Positions 17,608-26,322 of a stretch of 64,000 nt of DNA are shown here, piece after piece. The translations under genes and the position numbers were made by a program. Source of the stretch: a filamentous cyanobacterium ESFC-1 (lineage in GTDB: Bacteria; Cyanobacteriota; Cyanobacteriia; Cyanobacteriales; Spirulinaceae); the NCBI GenBank assembly GCA_000380225.1, contig KB904821.1, forward strand, positions 3,393,631 through 3,457,630. Direction: 5' to 3'. Numbering within the stretch: the first letter of the stretch is position 1; each line of letters opens with the position of its first letter. The notes beneath the pieces are model-generated. The model saw nothing but the letters and a program-made list of their open reading frames with translations, had not been told where the DNA came from and searched no databases.

Positions 17608-18049
17608 TCTAGGGGTTTATGATGACTCATCGTCAAGCAAATGTAACAGAATGCGATCGCCCATAAAAAGAACGACTCATTCACCCCCTTCCCTTCGTAA
17701 ATCCCTTGGGACTAGACTGCTCAACTCCAGCGGAAATGCACCCCTAGTGACGTTTATGTCAAAGACAAAAATTCGAGACTCACTAGGGGTGCATTTCCGT
17801 ACCATCAAGAGCAGGCTAGTGATGCGTGGTTAAGCTATACACTCAGATGACGATCCATCATCCAAATTGCAAGGTTGCGGGGGCGAACGAGTCGCTATGA
17901 TGTTTTAAAAGGTTCTTGAGAATTACTGTAGCATGGCTTGATTAAAAAATCAAGAAACGCGATCGCGTTTTTGTAACAAACAGCGATTTCCGCAAAACTT
18001 GATGATACACTTTGCCAAAATCCCACGAATCTGACTCACTGTCACCCCC
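17608..18049. other. 442-bp intergenic region
   Basis: Apart from the 110-bp palindromic element, the region holds short hairpins such as ttgattaaaaaatcaa (17939-17954) before the cytosine deaminase gene. No gene is recognised in it. Confidence 0.5.
17711..17820. repeat. 110-bp palindromic element with perfect 20-bp inner arms
   Basis: The inner arms cggaaatgcacccctagtga (17731-17750) and its exact reverse complement (17780-17799) enclose a 29-nt loop. The outer arms actagactgctc (17711-17722) and gagcaggctagt (17809-17820) match at 11 of 12 positions. The two arm pairs together look like a small non-autonomous mobile element or a long structured RNA. No open frame in it looks genuine. Confidence 0.8.
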
Positions 18050-18487
18050 ATGAAATACGATGAATTTATGGCGATCGCGATCGCCGAAGCCCAACAAGGC
18101 TTACAAGAAGGCGGAATCCCCATTGGTTCAGTTTTAGTCAAAAACAACGAAATCTGCGGTCGCGGCCACAACAAGCGCGTCCAAGACAGCGACCCCGTAA
18201 CCCACGCCGAAATTGATTGTTTGCGGAATGCCGGTCGCATCGGCAGTTACGCTGAAACCACCTTATATTCGACCCTAATGCCCTGTTATCTCTGCGCGGG
18301 GGCGGTGGTTCAATTTGGTATTAAAACCGTCATTGCGGGCGAATCTCAGACCTTTGCCGGGGCTAAAGGGTTTATGGAGTCCCACGGCGTTGAGGTAATC
18401 GATTTGGATTTAGAAGAATGCAAGCAACTGATGAGAGATTTTATTCAGCAAAATCCCCGGTTGTGGAATGAGGATATCGGGAATTAG
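18050..18487 (+). CDS. Cytosine deaminase of the fungal (FCY1) type
   Basis: This 145-residue zinc deaminase of the CDA fold has the zinc and catalytic motif HAE (THAEIDCLRNAGRIG, near residue 53) and PCYLC (TLYSTLMPCYLCAGAVVQFG, residues 80-99). The C-terminal part (GVEVIDLDLEECKQLM, FIQQNPRLWNEDIG) follows the yeast cytosine deaminase tail closely, including the Trp and EDIG end that close over the base in that enzyme. That points to cytosine to uracil conversion in pyrimidine salvage rather than tRNA adenosine deamination. The related nucleoside deaminase or guanine deaminase activities cannot be excluded. Confidence 0.85.
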   Translation: MKYDEFMAIAIAEAQQGLQEGGIPIGSVLVKNNEICGRGHNKRVQDSDPVTHAEIDCLRNAGRIGSYAETTLYSTLMPCYLCAGAVVQFGIKTVIAGESQTFAGAKGFMESHGVEVIDLDLEECKQLMRDFIQQNPRLWNEDIGN

Positions 18488-18513
18488 TCCTTGGTCATTT
18501 GTCCTTTATTGGC

Positions 18514-18578
18514 AGAACCCCGGTTTCTTCTTTGTTTCTCCAATTCAGTTGAAATTGGATGATAGAAACCGGGGTTCT
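18514..18578. repeat. Palindromic repeat with arms agaaccccggtttct, copy 1
   Basis: Perfect 15-bp arms (18514-18528 and 18564-18578) enclose a loop that has its own stem (ccaatt..aattgg). A second copy of the arms with a different loop is at 50696-50757. It lies after the cytosine deaminase stop codon and could also work as a hairpin terminator, though no T-run follows. Confidence 0.8.
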
Positions 18579-18643
18579 TAAACTTTATAAGTTAAAGGGG
18601 TTTGATGTTATGACTTCCTGGGTAGATTATTAGCCTTGAAGCC

Positions 18644-19252
18644 TTAGAGTTCGACATCGGGGGGTAACAGCACTTCATCAATCGCGTGAATCACGCCATT
18701 GCTGGCAGATATGTCGGTTTGGATCACATTCGCACTGTTAACCATCACATCTCCAGTCGCATCATCCACCATAATCTCTAACTCGGACCCGGCTACCGTA
18801 TCTACTGCCCCTGCTGTCACATCCGCGGCCATCACTTCGGCGGGAATGACATGATAAGTCAAGATTTGGGTGAGGGTATCTTGGTTTTCTGGCATTAAGA
18901 GGGTTTCTAATGTGCCTTCAGGTAAAGCAGCAAAAGCTTCGTCGGTGGGGGCGAATACGGTAAACGGCCCGTCGGCGGCTAGAGTATCGGCCAACCCGGC
19001 GGCTTCAATCGCTTGGGCTAGAGTGGTAAAAGATTCGCTTTCCGTGGCAACAGCAACGATGGTTTCTTCGTCCATCATGGCCGTTTCATCAGTCGTCATA
19101 TCTTCTTCCATTTCGGCGGGTTCGACGGCGGCATCGGGTTCGGTGGTGTCTACTGTATCTGTATCGGCTGTATTGCAAGCCCCCAGAAATGCGATCGCGC
19201 TGAGTCCGATAACACCCATTTTGAGCCATTGGGGAACAAATTTGCTCATCAT
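18644..19252 (-). CDS. Fasciclin-domain lipoprotein
   Basis: The start at ATG 19250-19252 (or the adjacent ATG 19247-19249) gives a standard lipoprotein signal: basic start, hydrophobic core MGVIGLSAIAF, lipobox LGAC. An acidic low-complexity spacer (Thr/Asp/Glu/Met-rich, roughly residues 30-65) follows. A single fasciclin (FAS1) domain comes next, with its two conserved blocks (GPFTVFAPTDEAFAALP and ILTYHVIP ... NGVIHAIDEVLLP). FAS1 proteins mediate adhesion; this one is probably anchored at a membrane facing the periplasm. Length is normal at 202 residues. The gene stands alone. Confidence 0.92.
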   Translation of the reverse strand: MMSKFVPQWLKMGVIGLSAIAFLGACNTADTDTVDTTEPDAAVEPAEMEEDMTTDETAMMDEETIVAVATESESFTTLAQAIEAAGLADTLAADGPFTVFAPTDEAFAALPEGTLETLLMPENQDTLTQILTYHVIPAEVMAADVTAGAVDTVAGSELEIMVDDATGDVMVNSANVIQTDISASNGVIHAIDEVLLPPDVEL

Positions 19253-19420
19253 AAAAAGACCTCGTTGATGATATGATTTTAGCTTTACAAAAGTTAACGT
19301 TAACATTCAGTTAAGCTAAATGGCCTCAGTCTGACGATAGATGTTATATCAGCGTTGTGTGCTATCAAAATTCCCCCGTCAAAGGATTTAGCTTTCAACG
19401 GGGGAGAAAATTAATTAAAC

Positions 19421-22400
19421 TTACTCAAACCAATTTCCAACCCCGGTTTCCCCTTGTATGAGTTTTTTTGCCCCTTCGAGTAAATTTTCTTCGACATAAG
19501 GCTTGACAAAATAGCCTTTTGCCCCCGTATCAGCCGCTCGTTTTTTCATCCGTTCTGCCCCGCGAGAGGTGAGCATAGCCACAGGTAGATTTTTGAATTT
19601 TTCATCCTCTTGTAACTTCGCCAGCAGGGTCAAACCGTCCATTTTCGGCATTTCAATGTCGAGGAAAGCCACATCCACTTCTAAGCCCTCTTGTAGTTGC
19701 TTGAGGGCGTGTTTGCCGTCGCGAGCCTGTTCGACTTGATACCCGGCATTTTCAAAGGTCATGGACAACAGCGATCGCACCGTGACCGAATCATCCACAA
19801 TCAGCACTCTGGGATGGTCAGGGAAGTCCTGGGGCGGTGCAGTTGGCGGTTCGGGTTCTGGTGCCGGTGCCGGGGGTGGTGGCGGCGCAGAAGCTTGACG
19901 GGTGCTATTTTCGAGCAAGACTTGACCCGATCGCAAAGCTTGAGCCGCATCAAGCAGTTCTTGTTCGACATAAGGCTTCGTAAAGTAAGCACTCGCACCC
20001 CGTTCGGCGGCGCGTTGCTGCATTTTTTGAGCGCCGCGAGAGGTCAACATCGCCACGGGAATCTGTTTGAGATTGTCGTCACTTTGAATGCGCCCCAACA
20101 ACTCCAAGCCATCCATTTTCGGCATCTCAATATCGAGAAAAGCCAGATCGCAGGTGGTTCCGCTTTGCAGTTGTTCCCACGCATCTTTCCCATCGCGGGC
20201 TTGTTCGACTTCGTAACCCGCTTTTTCAAAGGTCATGGACAACAGCGATCGCACCGTGACCGAATCATCCACAATCATCACCTTGGGCGGCGTTTGCTGT
20301 ATCGTCATCCCCGAAGCCGTTGGCGGCGCACCACTCCGGGATTCGGTTTTCGCCGGACGAGGCGTAGGAACGCGGGTACTGCCTTCGAGCAGCACTTGTC
20401 CGTTCATCATATTACGGGCCGCTTCGAGTAAGTCTTGTTCGACATAAGGCTTGGTAAAGTAAGCACAAGCCCCCGATTCTGCCGCCACGCGACGATGGCG
20501 TTCGGCTCCTCGCGAAGTCAACATCGCCACCGGAATCTGTCTGAGATTATCTTCTTTTTGCAGACGCTCTAACAACTCCAAGCCGTCCATTTTCGGCATT
20601 TCGATGTCGCAGAAGATCAAATCGCAAGGTAAACCCCCGGTGAGTTTATCCCAAGCATCCTGACCATCGCGGGCTTGTTCGACTTGGTAGCCCGATTTTT
20701 CAAAGGTCATGGACAACAGCGATCGCACCGTGACCGAATCATCCACAATCAACACTGTAGGTTCTGTACTGCCGGTTTCGGTGTCTTGCACCAGATCGAT
20801 GTCACTTTCACGCCACAACGAAGCCGTATCCTTCCGCAAACGCCCTTCAGCGATTTGGATCAACTCCATCACATCCGCGATCGCCATAATGCGACCATCC
20901 CCTTGTACCGTCGCCCCCGCAATCCCGGCAGACTTCGGCACCGGGCCGTTAATTTGTTTGATTACAATTTCTTGCTCCCCAATCACGCGATCGACCCCAA
21001 TCGCTAAGAAACTGGTGGCACTCCGTAAAATCACCACCGAAATGGCATTATCTTCGCGATTTCCGGCATAAATATTGCCGCGACCCAGTTTGCGATTATA
21101 AGTCAATAAATCCGACAAGGGACAATAATGCAATCGCGCATCCCGCCATTGCACATAGCGATGACCTTCCTTATCCGTTTGAATGCGCTCTAGAGGGATA
21201 TCCACCATATCTTCCACCCCGTCCATCGGGAAAGCCATGGGGGAATTTTCGCTAATACAGCACAACGCCTTACAAATACTCAGGGTTAACGGTAAGCGAA
21301 TGGTAAACGTCGTTCCTTTACCCATCTTCGAGTCGATGCTGACACTGCCGCGAATTTCGGTAATGTCGTTCCGTACCACATCCAAGCCCACACCCCGTCC
21401 AGAGAAATCGTCAGCCTGGTCTTTAGTGCTAAAGCCCGCCTTAAACAATAAATCGTAAGCTTCTAGCTCCGACAGTTTGCTGGCTTCGGTGGGGGTAATC
21501 ACCCCTTTTTCGATGGCTTTTTGCTTAATGCGTCGCGGATCGATCCCCGCCCCATCATCAGAAACCACGATCGCGGTTTGGTTCCCTTGCTGTAGGGCGC
21601 GGACAGTAATTTGCCCGGCGGCGGGCTTACCTTTCGCCAGTCGTTCCTCTGGCATTTCAACACCGTGAGTCAGGGCATTATTGACCAAGTGAGTGAGGGG
21701 GTCGGATAAATGCTCCAAGATCATTTTGTCGATCAAGGTTTCGCGCCCTTCAACGTGCAGTTGAGCTTCTTTGCCCAAACGAGGACAAATCTTCCGCACC
21801 GCTAAGGGTAAGCGGTCAGCCGTGCGAGCAAAAGGCACCATCCGGGCTTTGGTTAAGCCTTCTTGCAGTTGCGAGGTGACTTGCCGTAAAGTTCGTGCCA
21901 CCAAGTCGATGTCATCCACCCACAAGGCAATATCAGAAGCCGATTCTCGCACCCGCACGATCATTTCAATCACTTCTTGAGCGAGTTCGTGGAACTTGCT
22001 AAAACTATCCATTTCCAAGACATCCAAGCCCCCTTCTTCTTCTTCTTCGGTGATGGGGTTGGTGTTGCCATATTTCGAGCGATATTCTTGACGACTTTTG
22101 AGCAGGGCATCTTCGAGGAGCGATCGCTCGTATAAGTCCTGCATCCGTCCCCCCACATCGCTCAAGTTTTGGACTTGGTGCATCAGGGTGTCAAGGCTTT
22201 GACGCAGTTTGTCTTCGTCTCCTTCTAAGCTGTTGCGATTGACCACCAATTCCCCCACCAAGTTGCTGAGGTTGTCCATCTGCTTGACGGGGACTTTCAG
22301 GGTTTGCTCGACTTTGGTGCCCCGATTGCCCCGATTGCCCCGATTGCTGGCAGGGCGACCCCCGGTTATGGGAACCTTAGATTCGATGTCTTGGATCAGT

Positions 22401-24394
22401 TCTTCTAAATCGCCAAATTCGTCATCGTTACCCAAAAGATGGGCTGTTTCGGGGGCTAAATCGACGTTGAGGGCGGTTTCGAGATGGGGGTCGTGGTTAA
22501 GGAGATGTTCGAGGTCAGTAAAGACGTTGTTGCCGTTAGTATCGATCGACGGCGAGATGGCCAATAACTGTTCGAGTTCTTCTATACGGTCGTAATAGTG
22601 AGGGCTTTCGGTTCCAGAGCCGTTGGGCGGCGCAGATTCGGCCTTGGGAGCAACTTCTTGGGGACGCGGTGGTGGGGAAGAAGGAGTGGGCGTTACTTCA
22701 TTGAATAAGTCATCTAGCTCGGTAGAATGGGTTTCCTGTGTTTCTACGGCTTCTGTTGCCGCGCTACTCATGTCGAGTAGATCGTCTAAGCTGCTATTGT
22801 CGGCAGGGGTTTCGGCAGTTTCGGTGCTACTCATGTCGAGTAGATCGTCTAAGCTGCTTTCGTCGGCAGGGGTTTCGGCAGTTTCGGTGCTACTCATGTC
22901 GAGTAGATCGTCTAAGCTGCTATTGTCGGCAGGGGTTTCGGCGGTTTCGGTGCTACTCATGTCGAGTAGATCGTCTAAGCTGCTTTCGTCGGCAGGGGTT
23001 TCGGCAGTTTCGGTGCTACTAATTTCGAGTAAATCGTCTAAACCGCTATCCACCGTAGCAGCAGGGGATTTTGTCTCAACGTCATTTTGGGTTTCGCTAA
23101 AGATATCGGCTAAATCTTCTTCTGCCTTTGACTCAGTGGCATTATCCGCAAATAAATCCTCAAACAAAGCCGCAGAGTCATCCTCAGATTCGGAGCTATC
23201 TTCGCCAAAATCCCCTAAACCCAAGTCAAAATCTTCGGCTAAGTCGTCCTCAACTTCTGGGATTCCCCTATCCGGGGTTGGACTGTCGGATAAATCCGGA
23301 TCGCTTTGAGCAAAATCGCCAAATAAACTATCTAAATCGTGATTGGTGTCTTTGCCAATGCCTTGACTTTCTTCGGGATGAGCTTTTTTCGCTGGGGTTG
23401 CGGCGGTAGTCTTCTTACCGTTGCGGGTAGGAGGCGGTTTGACCTCGGCATCTTCGCTAAAGAGGGCTTCTAAAGAGTCTAGAGAACTTGAAAGTTCTGT
23501 GGGAGCGTTTGTTGAGGGTGTTTCTTTGGGGTCTGAGTCAAAGCTATCGAGAAAGGCGAGGTCTTGGTTGCTGTCGCCGTTGATTTCAGCATCATCAAAA
23601 TCGCCACTATCCATGAGTTGATCGAGAAAATCGTCTACTTCTTCTCGATCTGAAGTCATGTCTTCATCGCTAAAGTCGCCCCCGGTGAGTTCTGATAATA
23701 GTTGTAAGTCACTATCGGTATCAGCGAGGGTTTGATCCATATCTGTTTCGTCAGCGCCAAATAAATTCGCTAAGGTGCTGAGTTCGTCAACGCCTAAATC
23801 TGGAGATTGGGAGTCTCGCCGGGGTTCGGCGGTTTGGGCGCGATCGCTTTGATAATTTGACTCTAAAGTAAAGTCGCTGGTGATTAAATTGTCTAAAAAT
23901 TCCCCGGAATCGGGTAAGTCTTGGGAGTCTTCGGTGGGGGGCGGTTCAGAGGCGGTTCGGACTTCTGAAGCGGGAGCAAGCAAACCTTGGAGATATTCTT
24001 CGGTTTGACCGAACAACGGATCGAGGGTGGTCATCACCTGCTTTTCCGTTTCGGGAGAAACCTGATAATTTTGTTCTAAGTCAGCGATTAAGGTTTGCAA
24101 GCCGCGATAAATCGGATTGAGAAAGCCTCCCAAGGTCGAATCTGCGGTTACAGAATGCTCTTTGAGGAGTTTAAAGTAATCTTCGAGACGATGAGCCGTT
24201 TTGCGGATGCATTCTAACTCCAGCATTGCTGCCCCCCCTTTGATCGAGTGGGCCCCCCGATAGACTTCCGTCACTTGTTCTGGGTCGTCGATGGTGTCTT
24301 GGAGATGGGTAACTCCTTGTTCGATTGTTTCGAGGTGTTCTTTGGCTTCTTCGATGAAAAACCCGGTAATTTTCTTTAATTGTTCGGCTTCCAT
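19421..24394 (-). CDS. CheA-like hybrid histidine kinase with three C-terminal receiver domains
   Basis: The start ATG at 24392-24394 (MEAEQLKKI) gives about 1,657 residues. An Hpt domain comes first, with phospho-acceptor His49 in AHSIKGGA. A very acidic linker (about 150-660) follows, containing five 20-residue repeats of the type SSLDDLLDMSSTETAETPAD. The CheA core has dimerisation helices, the N-box region HLVNNALTHGVE, SDDGAGID and GRGVGLDVV, and a CheW-like domain. Three receiver domains at about 1213, 1371 and 1529 each carry VDDSVTVRSLLSMTFE and DIEMPKMDG. The layout matches cyanobacterial PixL/HmpE/PilL-type kinases of phototaxis and twitching motility. No CheY, CheW or MCP genes adjoin it, so the pathway is not decided by context. 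Confidence 0.93.
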   Translation of the reverse strand: MEAEQLKKITGFFIEEAKEHLETIEQGVTHLQDTIDDPEQVTEVYRGAHSIKGGAAMLELECIRKTAHRLEDYFKLLKEHSVTADSTLGGFLNPIYRGLQTLIADLEQNYQVSPETEKQVMTTLDPLFGQTEEYLQGLLAPASEVRTASEPPPTEDSQDLPDSGEFLDNLITSDFTLESNYQSDRAQTAEPRRDSQSPDLGVDELSTLANLFGADETDMDQTLADTDSDLQLLSELTGGDFSDEDMTSDREEVDDFLDQLMDSGDFDDAEINGDSNQDLAFLDSFDSDPKETPSTNAPTELSSSLDSLEALFSEDAEVKPPPTRNGKKTTAATPAKKAHPEESQGIGKDTNHDLDSLFGDFAQSDPDLSDSPTPDRGIPEVEDDLAEDFDLGLGDFGEDSSESEDDSAALFEDLFADNATESKAEEDLADIFSETQNDVETKSPAATVDSGLDDLLEISSTETAETPADESSLDDLLDMSSTETAETPADNSSLDDLLDMSSTETAETPADESSLDDLLDMSSTETAETPADNSSLDDLLDMSSAATEAVETQETHSTELDDLFNEVTPTPSSPPPRPQEVAPKAESAPPNGSGTESPHYYDRIEELEQLLAISPSIDTNGNNVFTDLEHLLNHDPHLETALNVDLAPETAHLLGNDDEFGDLEELIQDIESKVPITGGRPASNRGNRGNRGTKVEQTLKVPVKQMDNLSNLVGELVVNRNSLEGDEDKLRQSLDTLMHQVQNLSDVGGRMQDLYERSLLEDALLKSRQEYRSKYGNTNPITEEEEEGGLDVLEMDSFSKFHELAQEVIEMIVRVRESASDIALWVDDIDLVARTLRQVTSQLQEGLTKARMVPFARTADRLPLAVRKICPRLGKEAQLHVEGRETLIDKMILEHLSDPLTHLVNNALTHGVEMPEERLAKGKPAAGQITVRALQQGNQTAIVVSDDGAGIDPRRIKQKAIEKGVITPTEASKLSELEAYDLLFKAGFSTKDQADDFSGRGVGLDVVRNDITEIRGSVSIDSKMGKGTTFTIRLPLTLSICKALCCISENSPMAFPMDGVEDMVDIPLERIQTDKEGHRYVQWRDARLHYCPLSDLLTYNRKLGRGNIYAGNREDNAISVVILRSATSFLAIGVDRVIGEQEIVIKQINGPVPKSAGIAGATVQGDGRIMAIADVMELIQIAEGRLRKDTASLWRESDIDLVQDTETGSTEPTVLIVDDSVTVRSLLSMTFEKSGYQVEQARDGQDAWDKLTGGLPCDLIFCDIEMPKMDGLELLERLQKEDNLRQIPVAMLTSRGAERHRRVAAESGACAYFTKPYVEQDLLEAARNMMNGQVLLEGSTRVPTPRPAKTESRSGAPPTASGMTIQQTPPKVMIVDDSVTVRSLLSMTFEKAGYEVEQARDGKDAWEQLQSGTTCDLAFLDIEMPKMDGLELLGRIQSDDNLKQIPVAMLTSRGAQKMQQRAAERGASAYFTKPYVEQELLDAAQALRSGQVLLENSTRQASAPPPPPAPAPEPEPPTAPPQDFPDHPRVLIVDDSVTVRSLLSMTFENAGYQVEQARDGKHALKQLQEGLEVDVAFLDIEMPKMDGLTLLAKLQEDEKFKNLPVAMLTSRGAERMKKRAADTGAKGYFVKPYVEENLLEGAKKLIQGETGVGNWFE
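19749..21170 (-). repeat. Exact 474-bp periodic receiver-domain triplication inside the CheA-like gene
   Basis: The sequence beginning ttttcaaaggtcatggacaa and running over 50 bp unchanged starts at 19749, 20223 and 20697, a spacing of exactly 474 bp (158 codons) both times. The receiver cores and the linkers between them therefore arose by in-frame tandem duplication. The outer boundaries given are approximate. Confidence 0.85.
22755..23055 (-). repeat. 60-bp coding minisatellite in the CheA-like gene (LDDLLDMSS repeats)
   Basis: Five 60-bp units encode 20-residue repeats. The residue opening each repeat alternates Glu/Asn (ADESSLDD, ADNSSLDD), so the higher-order unit is 120 bp. The DNA copies are almost identical (gtcgagtagatcgtctaagc recurs), which indicates recent expansion. 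Confidence 0.9.
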
Positions 24395-24661
24395 GACCCC
24401 TTTTCTCCCTAGTCGCTGGCATGGCATCAAAAATTGTGGCTGGGCTGGCGCGATCGCGTTTGATCCCAGTCCCTGGGATTTTCAATTCCCGTTGTCGCTA
24501 CAACTTTAACGAAAATTGAGCGGTTTTGTGGCTCTTGATTAACGTTAAGGGTTGAGGACGAAAGCGAGATGTCTCCTGACTTGCCTCAACCCGAAAATCT
24601 TGGGTGCGAATCCTAACCCGACCTTCGCTTTCAATTGTAGCTGACGGCGATCGCGTCAAGG

Positions 24662-25336
24662 CTATAACGTCAGTTGGGTAACGGCAATCTGCCCGCTAAA
24701 GCAAACATCGACATCGGTTCCGGGGGTGCGATCGCGATCGGCGTATCGTCCTTCGTAATGGTAAGTATCTCCGGTTTGGCGATAATTCACCGGCAGCGGG
24801 TCGATACTGGGTTCGCAAAAGACAATTTCGGGTGTGGGGCTACCGGGTTCGAGGTGGGGTAAGTTGACGTTCCAAAAATGACCGGGGGGTAAGTCTCGCT
24901 GCCAAAGTTCGGCTAACACTTTCTCGGTCCAAGTGGCGGCTAGGTTCCAATCAATCGTTAACGGGCGTTTAATCCAATGGGAAAGGGCAATGGCTTTAAT
25001 GCCGTGGATCGTGGCTTCGCGCACAGCGGCCACGGTTCCAGAGATATAAACATCTGTGCCTAAATTTCCCCCGGCATTAATGCCTGACAAAACCCAATCA
25101 ATTTCCTCAAACTGGGTGAGGGCGACGCGGGTACAATCGGCGGGTGTGCCGTCAACGGCATACTCAGTGGGCGATCGCGTCTCGACTTGAAAGGGACGAC
25201 TGGTGGTGACTTGATGACCGCAACCGGATAATTGATTTTGGGGGGCGACGAATATACCCTGCTGTTTGACTGCGGTTTGCAAAGCACGAATACCAGGGGC
25301 ATCAATACCATCATCGTTGGTGAGAATCAATTTCAT
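24662..25336 (-). CDS. surE: 5'/3'-nucleotidase SurE
   Basis: The ATG at 25334-25336 gives the canonical SurE start MKLILTNDDGIDAPGI; a GTG lies three codons upstream. The 224-residue enzyme dephosphorylates nucleoside monophosphates with a divalent metal. Metal-binding Asp residues sit in TNDDG (8-9), the Ser/Thr site is in the region with NQLSGCGH (Ser about 39), and the Asn site is in SGINAGGNLG (about 92). The C-terminal region is intact. It is separated from the CheA-like gene by about 270 bp and looks independently transcribed. Confidence 0.95.
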   Translation of the reverse strand: MKLILTNDDGIDAPGIRALQTAVKQQGIFVAPQNQLSGCGHQVTTSRPFQVETRSPTEYAVDGTPADCTRVALTQFEEIDWVLSGINAGGNLGTDVYISGTVAAVREATIHGIKAIALSHWIKRPLTIDWNLAATWTEKVLAELWQRDLPPGHFWNVNLPHLEPGSPTPEIVFCEPSIDPLPVNYRQTGDTYHYEGRYADRDRTPGTDVDVCFSGQIAVTQLTL

Positions 25337-25429
25337 AGAAATCACTGTTTTGGGTAGTCAAATCCCGCCTTTATAGCAACCGCCAAATCGGTCAGGACAA
25401 CATATCCATCCTTAGAAAATAAGTCCTTC

Positions 25430-25490
25430 TCCCGTGGGAGAGGGGTTGGGGTGAGGGCAAACCTCAAATCAAACGTCCTAACTGTTTTGC
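25430..25490. repeat. Inverted copy of the ccctcaccccaaacccctct repeat
   Basis: gagaggggttggggtgaggg, then caaacctc and acgtcctaac, is the reverse complement of the block at about 463-510. It lies in the intergenic region upstream of the SIMPL protein gene. Confidence 0.7.
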
Positions 25491-25614
25491 TTGCTGCTAT
25501 ACGAGCTTACCGCCTTTTGCCCAAGGGATTTTGGTTACAAAAACGGTAACTGCATCTCAAATTGCGCGATCGCGCCGTTACAATCGCCTTATTCATGTTT
25601 GATGAGATTTTCTA

Positions 25615-26322
25615 ATGAATACTTTTTTAACTCGCCCCACGGTCGCTTTAGCCGCCGCTTTGAGTGTTTTGAGTTTGACTTTACCCGAACCGGCGATCGC
25701 CCAAAATTCGCGCCTCCTCACGGTTACGGGTGCAGGAGAAGTGGCGATCCCCACCACAATCGCCCAGATTCGCTTAAGTGTTCAAGCCCAGGGGGACAAT
25801 GCCGAACAAGTGCAACAAGAAGTAGCCCGACGCACGACAGCCGTTTTAGAAGTGGTGCGCGATCGCAACGTCGAGCAACTCCAAACCACCGGAGTCCGCT
25901 TGCAACCCCAATATAGCTCCCAGGAGGGCGAACGGCGTTTAACCGGCTATATCGCCACCAACTCTATCGCCTTTCGCATTGCCCTTCCCCAAGCCGGACG
26001 ACTGATTGATGCCACCTTACAAGCGGGGGCTTCTCGCATTAACGGGGTGAACTTTTTGGCGAGTGAAGACGCGATCGCGATCGCCGAAGCCGAAGCCCTC
26101 CGCCTTGCCACTCAAGATGCCCTCGACCAAGCCGATGTGGTGCTAAGTTACCTCAACCTAACTCGCCAAGAAGTCGCGAGCATCAACATCAACAACGCCA
26201 ACGCCGCATCCCCCCCCGTGTTGCGTAACGTCGCTTTTGCTTCAGAAGCTGCCCCATCAACCCCCCTAGTCGGTGGCGACCAGACCGTAAGCGCCACCGT
26301 TACCCTCGAAATCAACTATTAA
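25615..26322 (+). CDS. SIMPL (DUF541) domain exported protein
   Basis: This 235-residue protein has a signal peptide (LAAALSVLSLTL, likely cleavage after AIAQ, residue 30). A SIMPL domain spans the rest: it opens with LLTVTGAGEVAIPTTIAQIR, has the conserved middle RLTGYIATNSIAFRI and ends with a beta strand QTVSATVTLEINY. Members such as BP26 and YggE form periplasmic oligomers linked to oxidative stress or unknown roles. The start codon is the first ATG before the signal peptide. The stop overlaps the convergent ssb stop by four bases. Confidence 0.88.
   Translation: MNTFLTRPTVALAAALSVLSLTLPEPAIAQNSRLLTVTGAGEVAIPTTIAQIRLSVQAQGDNAEQVQQEVARRTTAVLEVVRDRNVEQLQTTGVRLQPQYSSQEGERRLTGYIATNSIAFRIALPQAGRLIDATLQAGASRINGVNFLASEDAIAIAEAEALRLATQDALDQADVVLSYLNLTRQEVASININNANAASPPVLRNVAFASEAAPSTPLVGGDQTVSATVTLEINY

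Noticed and set aside
17651-17833. 60-codon plus-strand frame
   Set aside because: It runs through the 110-bp palindromic element and its composition follows the inverted repeat.
22623-23309. 228-codon plus-strand frame with VLLMSSRSSKLLSSAGVSA repeats
   Set aside because: It is the antisense of the 60-bp coding minisatellite and linker of the CheA-like gene, which has clear domain support on the minus strand.
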